Below, piece by piece: positions 1 through 9,662 of a stretch of 64,000 nt of DNA; the first letter of the stretch is position 1; each line of letters starts with the position of its first letter. A model generated the notes under the pieces. That model saw only the letters and a list, made by a program, of their open reading frames with translations. It searched no databases and was not told the DNA's origin. The stretch comes from Vibrio maritimus (GTDB lineage: Bacteria > Pseudomonadota > Gammaproteobacteria > Enterobacterales > Vibrionaceae): NCBI GenBank assembly GCA_000755425.1, contig BBMT01000003.1:434001-498000 (forward strand), read 5' to 3'. A program made the translations under genes and the position numbers.

Positions 1-1
1 C

Positions 2-34
2 AAGACCAAGGATGGTACTGAGGTGGCTAAGTGA
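2..34 (+). CDS. 3' end of an upstream gene (partial)
   Basis: Only the last ten codons (KTKDGTEVAK) and a TGA stop are inside the window. The stop overlaps the GTG start of the next gene (GTGA), an arrangement typical of translationally coupled genes, so the two probably share an operon. The fragment is too short to identify. Confidence 0.4.
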   Translation, partial: KTKDGTEVAK

Positions 35-2147
35 ATCAAGCGCAGACTATTGCGAGCCTAATAAATAAGCGGCTGATTTATATCACTATTATTAGTGCAT
101 TCGTTGCCTCTTTTTTAAGTGCAGCATACACGCTCGTTGAGTTTAACTTTTCAATCAAGCCTGAGCTTTTGAAAAAGGCGAACTCGATAGCGCAAATCAT
201 TCATGATGATGTTGAGCTCGCCATAGATGTTGGTGTGCCTTACCAACAAATTAGTGGTATGGAAAGTTATTTGGATGACACTCTAAAGAAATATCCGGAA
301 CTGACGTTTGTTGCCCTTACGCAAAATGATGATGTGCTTTATCAAGCAGGTGTTGTCGAAGAACTTGATCCAACGTATGCCATTTCATTTGAAAAAACGT
401 CTAGTCAATATCTAAGTGCGTCGTTTATAGAACGTTTGGTCGTCGTCCTGAAAGAGTTGCCACAACTTTTGCCTTCCTTGTTCAGCTCCGAAACCACTCG
501 TAGTGATTTATTCCAACTTCCAATTAATGTTGCAGAAGATGTAAGCGCTCGAGTTTACGTTGGTCTTAGCTCAACCTATGTCCAATCTCAGTTAACAGAC
601 ATCTTCTTTGACATTGCGATTGTGCTGGTTGCCGTACTCCTCGTATGTTTCGAGGTCGTCATGGTTGTAGTAATGGTCTATATCTCAGGACCATTGGAAG
701 AATCGGAGTCCATACTAAAAAGACAGGTCAAAGGTGATTTCTCTGTTAATGAAAAAATCACCTACCACGGTGTTATTGGAACGTTTGCCGATCGACTCAA
801 TCAAGACTCAAAAGATCTTCAATCTCGTTTTAAAGCGTTATTTTCCAAACTGTTACCACAACGCACTGACTCAGCAGAGGTCAATTCCAAGCTTAAGTCG
901 GTGTCCGACAGATTTAGTTTGCAAAACAAGATGGGTGTACACAAAGGTGATGTTGTGGACGCTCGTATTCCACTGTTCGTTTTCTCTTTCGCTGAAGAAC
1001 TCTCTAAGTCCTTCATGCCTTTGTTTGTCAACGAATTTTACCAACCTTCAAGCTGGATCTCTAAAGATGTCATGCTTGGCTTACCAATTTCTGTCTTCAT
1101 GTTTGTTATCGCAGCGTGTACGCCATTTGCTGCCAAATGGGTTGATCGCTGGGGTCAAAAACAGTTGTTTTTAGTCGGATTAATCCCAGCGATTGGTGGT
1201 TACTTTGGATGTGCGTTTGCCACTGACGCGATGGATATCGTTATTTCAAGGGGTGTGACAGCCTTTGGCTATGCAATTATTACCATCAGCTGCCAGAGCT
1301 ATATTGCGGCAGTGGTGACATCCGAAAATCGAGCCAAAGGCATGGCTATGTTTGTGGGTGTTCTTATGACCGCAACTATGTGTGGTACGGCCTTAGGAGC
1401 TATTATCGCTGACCGAATTGGTTATCAACCGGTGTTCCTACTCTCGGCGGTACTGGCTGCATTTGCAGGTATTCTGGCTTGGAGAATGTTCATTGGAGAA
1501 CTGGATACCAGCGAAGGGAAAAAATCGGCAGCACAGAAAGGCAGTGTTCTGTTACTAATGAAGAACCTTCGATTCATGGCGGTTATTTTGTTCTGTGCTA
1601 TCCCAGCTAAAATCGTTTTGACCGGATTCTTGTACTTTTTAGTACCACTTTACTTGGTGTCGTTAGACGCAAGCCAGTCCGAAATTGGCCGGATTATGAT
1701 GATCTACTCATTGGTCATTATCCCGCTTAGCCTATAGCTTCGGGAATTGCAGACCGAACGCAAAAAACCAAGCAACTGGTGGTACTCGGAACCATATTGT
1801 CCGGTGGGATCTTGGTGTCTCTATACGGTGATGATTCTATATTCAAAATCCTATTGGCTGTCACACTTATGGGCGTAGCGCACTCGATATTAAAAGCACC
1901 ATTGATTGCTTGTGCGCTTGAAGCTTCAGAAGATACTCCGGAGGTTGGACGAACAGAAACCCTTGGTTTTTTACGAACCTCAGAACGAATAGGCAGTGTA
2001 ATAGGCCCTATTTTGGTGGCTACCTTACTGGCAACTCATACTTTTGGTGAAGCGATGAGTATTGTCGGTGGTGGGATAATTTTGGCTGGTATCGCTATTT
2101 TGTTGATACTCAAGAATCCGGCCTCTGACGCGAAAACGGGAGCGTAG
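31..2147 (+). CDS. Sensor/HAMP-like domain fused to MFS transporter (frameshifted)
   Basis: About 705 residues once one base is restored near 1729-1738, where the frame moves from the first half to the second. The N-terminus looks like a receptor: a membrane segment at about residues 17-38, roughly 150 periplasmic residues, a second membrane segment at about 195-218, then a HAMP-like amphipathic linker starting SGPLEESESILK. A 12-helix MFS permease follows from about residue 310. MFS motif A appears in both halves (KWVDRWGQKQ and GIADRTQKTKQ). The start is GTG, overlapping the previous stop. The next gene is an ABC-type binding protein 3 bases away, so the two probably work together. The substrate is unknown. 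The receptor-plus-MFS fusion is visible in the sequence; a signalling or gated-transport role is inference. Confidence 0.8.
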
Positions 2148-2150
2148 CTT

Positions 2151-3163
2151 ATGAAGCGTACTTTTGTGTTGTCGTTGATTTCATTAGTGTCAGGACTGGC
2201 GAGTTCAAACGTTGTTAGTGCGGAAGAGCGCAAAACAATCTATATGACAGTGTGGCGAGGTTGTGAAGAGGCTTGTCAGGGGTTTCATGCCTATGTAGAA
2301 GCCAATAAGTTGCCGGTTGATATCGTGTTACGAAATGTCGATAGAGACAAAACGAAACTGCCGCTGTTTTTAGAAGAAGCGAAACAGCTCAATCCCGACT
2401 TGGTAGTGACATGGGGAACGAGCGTTAGTAAAGCGATGATTGGTTCTATTGACGATTACGGTATAGAAACCAAGCTTGGTGATATTCCAACCTTATTTAT
2501 GATTGTCGCGGATCCTGTAGGCGCTGGAATTATCATTGATCCTCAGCAATCCGGACGAAAAACGGTCACTGGTATCCGAAATCGAATTGAAGAAGAAGTT
2601 CAGATTCGAGCGATGCGTGAATATTTCCCTGTGAGCCGAATCGGTGTGGTTTATTCGTCCGCTGAGCTTAACTCTGCATTGAACACTGAAAAATTGCGAA
2701 CATTAGAAGAGAAAATGCAATTTAGAACCGTCGTTGAAACTTACGAGTTAGGCGATGACGATAAACCGCTACCCAACCAGTTTGAACAAAAAATGAAAAC
2801 TTTGGCTGAAAAAGGCGTCGATGTCGTTTATGTAGGCTCTAGCTCTTATAACTTGTCTCACCGCGACGAGTTTACTCAGGCCGCTCTAAAACATAACTTA
2901 CCCGTCGCTTCGGCTTACGACTCGATGGTAACGGAGTCTGATGCACTGATTTCTGTTTCAAATAAGTATTACCGAGTAGCCAATTGGCAGCCAATCAAGC
3001 CGAGAAAGTTCTTTTCGAAGGTATCGAACCTGGTCAATTACCCATTGCAGAGCTTCAAAGTTATTCCATTACCATCAACATGGATGTTGCGAGACAAATG
3101 TCTTTATATCCTCCCATTCAACTGCTTCGTTTTGCGGAGCTCGTCAATGTTGACAAGAAGTAG
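2151..3163 (+). CDS. ABC-type periplasmic substrate-binding protein (frameshifted)
   Basis: Signal peptide at residues 1-24 (ending NVVSA), then a two-lobed binding fold resembling the ABC_sub_bind family: LVVTWGTSVSKAMIG in lobe 1 and GVDVVYVGSSSY in lobe 2. The frame breaks at about 2975-2990. Restoring one base gives a C-terminus running through EGIEPGQLPIAELQSYSI to a TAG at 3161-3163, about 337 residues, normal for the family. No ABC permease or ATPase gene adjoins it. Its partner is the HAMP-MFS gene 3 bases upstream, so a ligand-sensing role is as likely as classical import. The ligand cannot be predicted; members of this family bind varied small molecules including amino acids. Confidence 0.8.
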
Positions 3164-3212
3164 GAGCTGACTATGACAGGCACCAATACGCTATTAACGT
3201 TAGGGAGGTTCA

Positions 3213-5267
3213 ATGAGAGAAATCACTGAACCTCAAGGAAGCTTGCTGGTAGTAACCGACGCGAGTAACAAAGACTACGTTGCTAGCCACTTCTTTGGCT
3301 TTGAAGCCGTTAGCAAAGACTATGAGTGGCAAACGACTGTATTGGTTACAAAAGCGAATCCGGCGGACTGGGTTGGTGAATTGATCAGTCTCAAACTGTA
3401 TGGCGAGACGGGCTCGAGCAGAACTGAACGTCGAATTTTTCAAGGTTACGTCGTGAAGGCTCAGTCTCAATCACAACGAATTGATTCAACATATTCGAGT
3501 ATTCGTTTGACGGTTAAGCCTTGGCTTTATTTACTGCACCATTCTAGAAAATGTCGCGTGTTTCAAGAAGCCAGCGTGCAAACCATCGTCACTAGTATCT
3601 TTGATGAACTGGGCTTTAAAGGGGCATACAGTGTAAAGAGTATGCCTTCAACAAAACGAGAATACTGTATTCAGTTCAATGAAACGGATTTTGAGTTTGT
3701 GACAAGGTTGTTGGCGGAAGAGGGTGTTCACTATTATTTCGGAAAAGACAGTGATGCAACCAAATTGTTTTTGCAGCAAGCGAGTAAGCCGTTTTCTAGC
3801 GATAAGATGACCACGCTCGATTATGCCGCTAATCCTTCTGGCGACTACGATATTCTCGATACCTGGCAGCGTGAGCACCGTTTTCATAGTGCCTCGCTTG
3901 AGCTGGCAGGTTATGACTACAATCAGTCTAAATTGGTGACTAGTAAAGCCAAAAAGTCGAAATACTCTCTGTCGAACAACACCAAACTTACAGAGTATCG
4001 ATACCCAACAGCAAGTGGAAGCGGTACCTATACCGATCTGGCAAGTGATGTGGTTGAAACGCAGAGAGCGCAACTTGACTCCAACTACGATAGCGCCTTT
4101 GCAACGACACAATCTCCCGACTTATGTGCAGGCTATTTCCTTAAGCTAAATGCGCATAGCGATAGTAGTCAGCAAGGGCAGTATTTGGTGGCGGAAATCA
4201 AATACGACTTTGATGATGAAAAAGGAGAGTATCACTCCGATATTCAGGTCATTCCTGAAGGGGACATCTTTTATCCTCAATCCGTGGAAAAACCTGTTTT
4301 ACACGGACTTCAATCAGCAACCGTTTCAGGTAGTAAAGTTGGAGAGCCTGCCAACGATGCGATGGGACGCGTGCGCATTAAATTCCATTGGGATCCCGAA
4401 ACGGGTGACAAAACCAGTTGTTGGGTGCGTGTGGCTCAGCCAATGGCAGGCAAAGGTTATGGGGCTCAATTTCTACCAAGAGCTGGACAAGAGGTTCTGG
4501 TAAGTTTCGTCAATGGAGATCCAGATCAACCCGTAGTAGTTTCTAGCGTTTACAACAGTGGAAACAAACCGCCATACCCAACCGCTAATACGACGCAAAC
4601 AGGCGTGATGACAAAGCTGGCAGGTGAAAGCAACGAGTTAAGGTTCGACGACAAAAAAGATAATGAACAACTCTATGTGCATGCCGCAAAAGATATGACG
4701 AGAGAAGTAGTCAACGACTACAACGAAACGATTGGTGGAGAGATGACTTCCACCGTGACGAAAAACATCACACAAACAGTAGAAAAACAAACCACACTAA
4801 CAGCGAAAGAAGGGATCAATCTAAGTACAGATAAGTCCTATAACCTAACTGCTAAAGAGAACATTAACGAGCAAGGTAAGGAAATCACTCTTACCGCAGA
4901 TGACACGCTAACTTTGAAAGTGGGAAGCAGCAAAATAGTGGTGACCAGCGACAAAATTGAAATTTCAAGTGGCACGGTCGCAGTGAGCGGTAGCTCAAAG
5001 GTTTCGGTAGAAGGTGGCAGCTTAAGTCAGTCTGGCACGTCAGTCAGTATTAAGTCGGATGGTTCGTTCAGCGGTAAGGCTGGAACGTCAATGTCATTGA
5101 GCGCATCTACTAGCTTTGCTGCGAAAGGGAGTACAGGCGCAAAACTTCAAGGGCTCAATGCTGAAGTGAAAGGCGATGTGAGCGCCAAACTATCAGGAGC
5201 TGCGCAGTCTGAAGTGAGCTCATCTGGCCAGACTGCCATTAAGGGCACGATATTAATGGTGAACTAA
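3213..5267 (+). CDS. vgrG: T6SS spike protein VgrG (TssI)
   Basis: 684 residues, intact. It forms the trimeric needle tip of the T6SS tube and carries PAAR proteins and effectors. Residues 1 to about 370 are the gp27/gp44-like hub (for example ETDFEFVTRLLAEEGVHYYF). Residues about 385-460 are the gp5-like OB fold (GRVRIKFHWDPETGD, RAGQEVLVSFVNGDPDQPVV). The rest is a Ser/Thr/Gly-rich beta-helix ending in VN. There is no C-terminal effector extension, so this is a structural rather than an evolved VgrG. The ATG at 3213 has a strong ribosome site (GGGAGG) 5-10 bases upstream. It opens the T6SS gene run and sits immediately before its accessory protein. Confidence 0.95.
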   Translation: MREITEPQGSLLVVTDASNKDYVASHFFGFEAVSKDYEWQTTVLVTKANPADWVGELISLKLYGETGSSRTERRIFQGYVVKAQSQSQRIDSTYSSIRLTVKPWLYLLHHSRKCRVFQEASVQTIVTSIFDELGFKGAYSVKSMPSTKREYCIQFNETDFEFVTRLLAEEGVHYYFGKDSDATKLFLQQASKPFSSDKMTTLDYAANPSGDYDILDTWQREHRFHSASLELAGYDYNQSKLVTSKAKKSKYSLSNNTKLTEYRYPTASGSGTYTDLASDVVETQRAQLDSNYDSAFATTQSPDLCAGYFLKLNAHSDSSQQGQYLVAEIKYDFDDEKGEYHSDIQVIPEGDIFYPQSVEKPVLHGLQSATVSGSKVGEPANDAMGRVRIKFHWDPETGDKTSCWVRVAQPMAGKGYGAQFLPRAGQEVLVSFVNGDPDQPVVVSSVYNSGNKPPYPTANTTQTGVMTKLAGESNELRFDDKKDNEQLYVHAAKDMTREVVNDYNETIGGEMTSTVTKNITQTVEKQTTLTAKEGINLSTDKSYNLTAKENINEQGKEITLTADDTLTLKVGSSKIVVTSDKIEISSGTVAVSGSSKVSVEGGSLSQSGTSVSIKSDGSFSGKAGTSMSLSASTSFAAKGSTGAKLQGLNAEVKGDVSAKLSGAAQSEVSSSGQTAIKGTILMVN

Positions 5268-5844
5268 TGAAGAAGATTCCCTACCAAGACTCAAAAAAAT
5301 CCTATCTTACTTCGATCTCTCGGACGAAGCGAAAGATCTTGTGCAAGACTCGCTTCCTCCTGTTGAAGTCATTCGTGTTTTACAAAAGGCGGATTTGAAC
5401 ATTGATTTAGCGACATTCATCGCCCACGCCTTGCCAATGCGTGAGTCTATTTGGTGGGCAACCTTAGCAACTGGCATACGAAAAGCAGATTTATCTCAGA
5501 TTGAAAATAAAGTCATTGAAGACAGTGCTAATTGGGTAAAACAACCCAATGAAGCTTTAAGGCGTGATATAGAAAAATCGATTCAACCACTGGCCAATGA
5601 AAGCTCGGCTAAGTGGGTTGGACAAGCGGTGTTCTGGAGTGGTCATGGCAGCATCGCACCTGTCGAAAATCCAGTGGTTATGCCAGCTGATTTTCTGCAT
5701 GCAAAGGCGGTTGCAGGCGCGGTCAATACCGCAGCAGCACTACCGGAATGGTCTGGATATATAGGCTACTACAAGCAAGTTATTAACATGGCTTTAGATA
5801 TTGCTGACGGTGGTTCAGGGAAACTGTCACAGGAGGCGTTGTAA
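5267..5844 (+). CDS. Small VgrG-associated accessory protein, probable chaperone/adaptor (frameshifted at start)
   Basis: About 192 residues. The ATG overlaps the vgrG stop (TAATG), but the ATG frame and the long open frame differ by one base. Adding one A near 5271 gives MKEDSLPRLKKILSYFDL followed by the main frame. The protein is largely helical, with a motif PMRESIWWATLATGIRK and a later AVAGAVNTAAALPEWSGYI. I recall similar proteins (DUF6931-like) next to vgrG and PAAR genes in other T6SS loci, but cannot confirm this here. It lies between vgrG and PAAR with overlapping ends, which suggests a loading adaptor. That role is inference. Confidence 0.6.
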
Positions 5845-6141
5845 TGCCAAGTGCAGCCAGATTAACCGATATGCACACGTGTCCGATGCAAACGCCCGGT
5901 ACTCCACCAATTCCTCATGTGGGTGGCCCTATTGTTGGCCTGGTGCGGTGACCGTGCTTATTTGCGGCTTACCTGCTGCAAAATGGGTGACTCTTTAGTT
6001 TGTGTGGGACCGCCCGACTCAATAGTGAAAGGCAGTGCAACAGTATTAATTAACAGTACCCCAGCGGCTCGAATGGGCGACACCACCGCACATGGCGGCA
6101 GTATTGTGTTCGGTGCACCAACCGTTCAAATCGGTGGATAA
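5844..6141 (+). CDS. PAAR-repeat spike-tip protein (two frameshifts)
   Basis: About 99 residues. It caps the VgrG tip with a sharp metal-binding cone and can recruit effectors. The coding sequence moves through three frames. One C is missing from the CCC at about 5939 and one A from a run at 5980-5983. Restoring both gives MPSAARLTDMHTCPMQ, then GGPIVGPGAVTVLICGLPA, AKMGDSLVCVGPPD, a repeat of the form STPAARMGDTTAHGG, and a VQIGG terminus, which is a complete PAAR domain. ATG at 5844 overlaps the upstream TAA. There is no toxin extension. It is followed within 50 bases by the putative effector, a common position for PAAR-delivered cargo. Confidence 0.88.
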
Positions 6142-6190
6142 AAATAAGCGTCATCTGAATTAAATTGGACTAAGTGGAGCGGAGGGAACC

Positions 6191-7242
6191 ATGCCACCAC
6201 CATATACGATTGAAGGTCACATTTCACAAACAACGTTTTGGGATAATGACCATCCACGTGAGCAAATCGAAGAACTAGTCGAACAAGCAAAGCTTGCTGA
6301 TCCTAAGCTACACAAATTTATGCAGCACTTGTCGAATACGGTAAAAAATGAAAGTGGTAAACCGATTAAGTACGACCGAGGACCGCTCAAAACTCGAGAG
6401 CGTATCGCGGCTAAATGCGGCATTTCTAATTGGGATGATCCAAAGACGGATAAAAAGGCTTCGAAAATACCGCTTCAAGTAAAAGACATCTCTCGCGCGA
6501 CAATTGTGTTTAGCACTATTGCTCAAATGAATGCTTTTAGAGACTACATATCTATGACTCCGGAGTTTGAAGCAATCAAAGATTTGCACGGCAAAGCGGT
6601 AAAGGATCTTTGGGGGTTGGGCATTCAAGATCAGTACAAAGATGTAAAGTTTTTCCTTCAAGTTGAGATTGATTTTTCAACTACAGTAGATGGCAAGCCT
6701 ACCGGCAAACGAAAGATCCCACATATTGTCGAATTACAGCTTAATGTCGGGCAGATGGTTTGGGGTAAAGCCTATGGTCACGCCTTTTATAATCTTTCTC
6801 GCCTTGCGCGTATTGACGGTGAAGAAAAATTTGTATGGAACAACCGTAAATGTGTCATTACGGTTCCTGCAAATATTTCCGGCAAAGTAGCTAACAAACT
6901 CAGAACCGCGATTACGCACTGTCGTAGTTTGGCTGAGGGTGACAAAAAGTACTTTTGGCTACCAATATCTTGTCCAAGATGATTTCCAACAAGTTCAAAC
7001 TACCGTCTTCTAAGGAATGTGAGAGTTTGCCTTCTGAAAAGCATTACGATTATAAAAATCGTAGCCAGCCGCTGATTATTCGATGTGGCAAGTACAACTG
7101 GAAGAAGGAAGAAAGCCAAGATAGTGGGCCCGCTCAAGCATGGGCAATTGCCTATCTAGCCTGTTTTGTCTGGTCAAATTTCACCAAGTCCCAGAACAAG
7201 CCTGGAATCACAGGCACTGCTGCAAGCTTCCACGAGAAATAG
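6191..7242 (+). CDS. Candidate T6SS effector with RelA/SpoT-like nucleotide synthetase fold (frameshifted)
   Basis: About 350 residues if one T is restored in the TTTT at 6953-6956, joining two open frames as KKYFLATNILSKMI. ATG 6191 follows a GGAGGG ribosome site. Residues about 70-235 resemble an RSH synthetase domain: basic start (PLKTRERIAAK), a core strand VKDISRATIVF matching the D-x-x-(G/R)-x-R-I/T-V block, then IVELQLNVGQMVWGKAYGHA matching the E-x-Q-hydrophobic...H block. RSH-fold proteins make (p)ppGpp, and the T6SS toxin Tas1 makes (p)ppApp. The C-terminal 110 residues match nothing I know. The gene sits between PAAR and tssA, a usual cargo position, yet no separate immunity gene is visible. 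The fold assignment rests on motif reading only. A housekeeping role is possible. Confidence 0.55.
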
Positions 7243-7255
7243 GAGTAGTTAGTCG

Positions 7256-8523
7256 ATGTTTGATGATTTATTGGCGCCTATTTCAGATGAAGCTCCAAGT
7301 GGTGAATATCTAAAAGATAACCGCTCTTTGTTTCGTGGCTATCGCAATGAGTTCAATATGGCGCAATCGTCATTCAGGCAACTTGTTGAAGTGCCTGACG
7401 CGGTGGAAGATGCAGAACTCGTTGATGCTAATTCCACCAACTGGAACAAGCTTTCAGAGTCCTGTCACCTTTGTCTCGCGACTAAATCGAAAGATCTTGA
7501 GATCTTCTCATGGTTTACCGTCGCGCAGCTTTTTACGGCTGAGCCGTTTAAGAACTTAAGTGCCGCGTTGATTTCTATGGAAGCGGTAGTCGAAAACTTT
7601 TGGTCGACTCTCCACCCTACGCTACCGGAGAAAAAGCGTAAGGGTGAGACAGAGCAAGAGCAAGCCGTCGAGATCATCGAACATCGTATCAAGCCGCTAT
7701 TACAACTTGTCGGCGATACTGCTGAGAGTGGCCTACTTTATATGCCACTCCAAATGTTGCCTTTGGTTGGAGAAATCGACTTTGGTCGCTTTTACAAGGC
7801 GGAAAAAGACGGAAGTTTGTCTAATCTAAAAGATGAAGCAGTAATTGCATATGGGCACGAAAAATCTGAAGTAGAAGAAAGAATTAGAGCATTGGGAAGC
7901 GCTCTCGATGCTTTGGTTCGTTTGGAAACATCATTGTCAGAGAAGTGTCGCGAAGCTGGTGCGACGCCGTTGAGTTTCAAATTTGTAAAGGATGCGATTG
8001 AAAGGCTGATTTCCTCATTACGGTTTTTAGTTGGTGAGCAGTTTGCACATTGGCCCTTAGATCCGGAACCCGTTCTGACAGCACAGGAGCTCAGGTGGCT
8101 TCGGAAGAAGTTTCAGAGCCGGTGACAAACGCAACTGAAGGGGTCTCAGAGACACCAGTAACAACGACACAGCAAGCATCACTAAACATCACCGCATTAC
8201 CCACTGGTGGTGTGGCGACCAGAGAACAAGCGCTAGCAAACTTACAGTCTATTGCAGACTACTTTTTGGAACACGAGCCACACAGCCCAATTTACTTGCT
8301 GTTGAAAAGGGCTATACGTTGGGGAGGGATGTCATTACCAGAATTACTCGAAGAGCTGGTCGGCGACAATAGCGCCGTACATCAGCGTATCGAACACTTG
8401 GCTGGGCTGGAAAGCGCAGAGCATAAAGCGACGCATAGCGTGGCTGCGGTGCCTCAAGCAGTAGCGCCTATTGAACCGGTTCAGGAAGAAGTAAAACCGA
8501 AAGGAAACAACCACGATAACTGA
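7256..8523 (+). CDS. tssA: T6SS baseplate/sheath cap protein TssA (frameshifted)
   Basis: About 422 residues after restoring one base near 8088 (TAQE then AQVASEEVSEPVTN). The ImpA_N domain opens the protein (LAPISDEAPSGEYLKDN). A variable middle region of charged helices and a low-complexity Thr/Glu linker follow. The C-terminal domain NLQSIADYFLEHEPHSPIY...RWGGMSLPELLEELV is the typical TssA/VasJ end. TssA primes sheath polymerisation and contacts the baseplate and the growing distal end. ATG 7256 is 13 bases after the previous stop. It precedes hcp and the sheath genes, the expected functional partners. Confidence 0.9.
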
Positions 8524-8610
8524 AAGTAACGTTGATTCAGGGCTTTCAAACATCGAGTGGTAATCGTTATTCACAGTCATAAATGACTACATATACAAAA
8601 GGGAACAATC

Positions 8611-9135
8611 ATGGCTTCTATTTTTATGCGAATTGATGGACTAACAAGCATTAAAGGCGCAGCAACAATTGGTGATATTGGTGGCAAGAAAGGTTTCTTT
8701 GCTGTTGACAATATGTCTTGGGGTGCAAACCGTGGTGTTAGTGTCGATGTCGGTAACGCAAACAATGCTGACAAAGGCATGGTATCTCTGGATGCACTAA
8801 ACATTAGCCGAACTTCTGATGGTGCATCGCCTCATCTTACGACTTTCCTATTCGCGCCGGGTGCTGAGGGTAAAACAGTAGAGATTCTGCTTACTAAACC
8901 CTCTCGTGATGGTGCGGGTGCTGATCCATACCTAGTGATTACGATGGAGAAGGCACGTATCGCGAGCTACAACATTTCTGGCTCCGACGGTCAACTACCA
9001 ACAGAAGACTTTTCACTCACATATACAACGCTAACCAAGGTTTATTACCAAGAAGGTGACGGCGGTAAGATCGAAAAAGGTGACACCGTTAAGTTTGACT
9101 GCACGACTGGCAAGTTAGAGTCGAAGGCAGCTTAA
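8611..9135 (+). CDS. hcp: T6SS tube protein Hcp (TssD)
   Basis: 174 residues, intact. Hcp hexamers stack to form the inner tube that is fired with VgrG. The sequence starts MASIFMRIDGLTSIKG and shows the family features VDNMSWGANRG, a HLTTFLFAPGAEGKTVEIL strand pair and the C-terminal FSLTYTTLTKVYYQ strand. The 87 bases before the ATG are the largest gap in the first half of the cluster and could hold an extra promoter that boosts hcp, which is normally made in excess. I see no clear sigma-54 site there. A ribosome site (AAGGGA) lies about 10 bases upstream. Confidence 0.95.
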   Translation: MASIFMRIDGLTSIKGAATIGDIGGKKGFFAVDNMSWGANRGVSVDVGNANNADKGMVSLDALNISRTSDGASPHLTTFLFAPGAEGKTVEILLTKPSRDGAGADPYLVITMEKARIASYNISGSDGQLPTEDFSLTYTTLTKVYYQEGDGGKIEKGDTVKFDCTTGKLESKAA

Positions 9136-9158
9136 TCTGAATAACAGGGAGAAGTAAC

Positions 9159-9662
9159 GTGGCTTTGAATTCACAACACAAACGTGTAAGTAAAAACCGG
9201 GTAAGTATTACCTATGATGTAGAAACTAACGGCGCTGTCGAAACCAAAGAGTTGCCTTTTGTTGTCGGTGTCATCGGTGATTTTTCTGCACACAAGGAAG
9301 ATCGAGAAGATCTTGAAGAGAGAACGTTTTATCAAATCGACAAAGATAATTTTGACACGGTTTTAAAACGAGTTGGGCCAGAGTTGAAGTTGAAAGTAGA
9401 CAATACTCTGCAAGACGATGATAGCCAGTTTGAAGCCGCGTTATCTTTCTCTTCTATGAAAGATTTTGAACCAGATGCTCTGGTTGAACAGATTGAACCA
9501 CTCAAAAAACTTGCCGAGACCCGTCAGCAGTTAAAAACGCTGCTGTCTAAAGCGGATCGCTCTCGCGACTTAGAAAAACTTCTTAAGGAAGTACTGCAAA
9601 GCGCAGACCAAATCAATGCGCTTTCTAGTGAACTGGGCATCGAAAGCAAAGGAGATGAGTAA
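9159..9662 (+). CDS. tssB: T6SS contractile sheath small subunit TssB
   Basis: 167 residues, intact, with a GTG start (MALNSQHKRVSKNRV) preceded by GGGAGAAG. The family signature VSITYDVETNGAVETKELPF...VGVIGDFSA is clear, followed by a charged middle and a long helix ending LSSELGIESKGDE. TssB pairs with TssC to form the sheath protomer. The stop overlaps the tssC start (TAATG), consistent with stoichiometric co-translation. Confidence 0.94.
   Translation: MALNSQHKRVSKNRVSITYDVETNGAVETKELPFVVGVIGDFSAHKEDREDLEERTFYQIDKDNFDTVLKRVGPELKLKVDNTLQDDDSQFEAALSFSSMKDFEPDALVEQIEPLKKLAETRQQLKTLLSKADRSRDLEKLLKEVLQSADQINALSSELGIESKGDE

Noticed and set aside
734..1174. 146-residue open frame overlapping the MFS gene
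   Set aside because: Lies wholly inside a gene with clear conserved domains in another frame, has no ribosome site and no recognisable motif.
3173..3229. Short ORF (MTGTNTLLTLGRFNERNH) ahead of vgrG
   Set aside because: Overlaps the strong vgrG ribosome site and start; no conserved feature.
5801..5998. Separate small ORF overlapping the DUF-like and PAAR genes
   Set aside because: Its second half is the middle part of the PAAR domain in a shifted frame.
6954..7013. Alternative ending of the RSH-like protein in the third frame (GYQYLVQDDFQQVQTTVF)
   Set aside because: Reads plausibly but needs a two-base deletion or one-base insertion, unlike almost every other shift here, and leaves the downstream open frame orphaned.
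6979..7242. Separate 87-residue ORF that might be an immunity protein
   Set aside because: No ribosome site before its ATG, and a one-base homopolymer correction makes it the continuation of the upstream protein.
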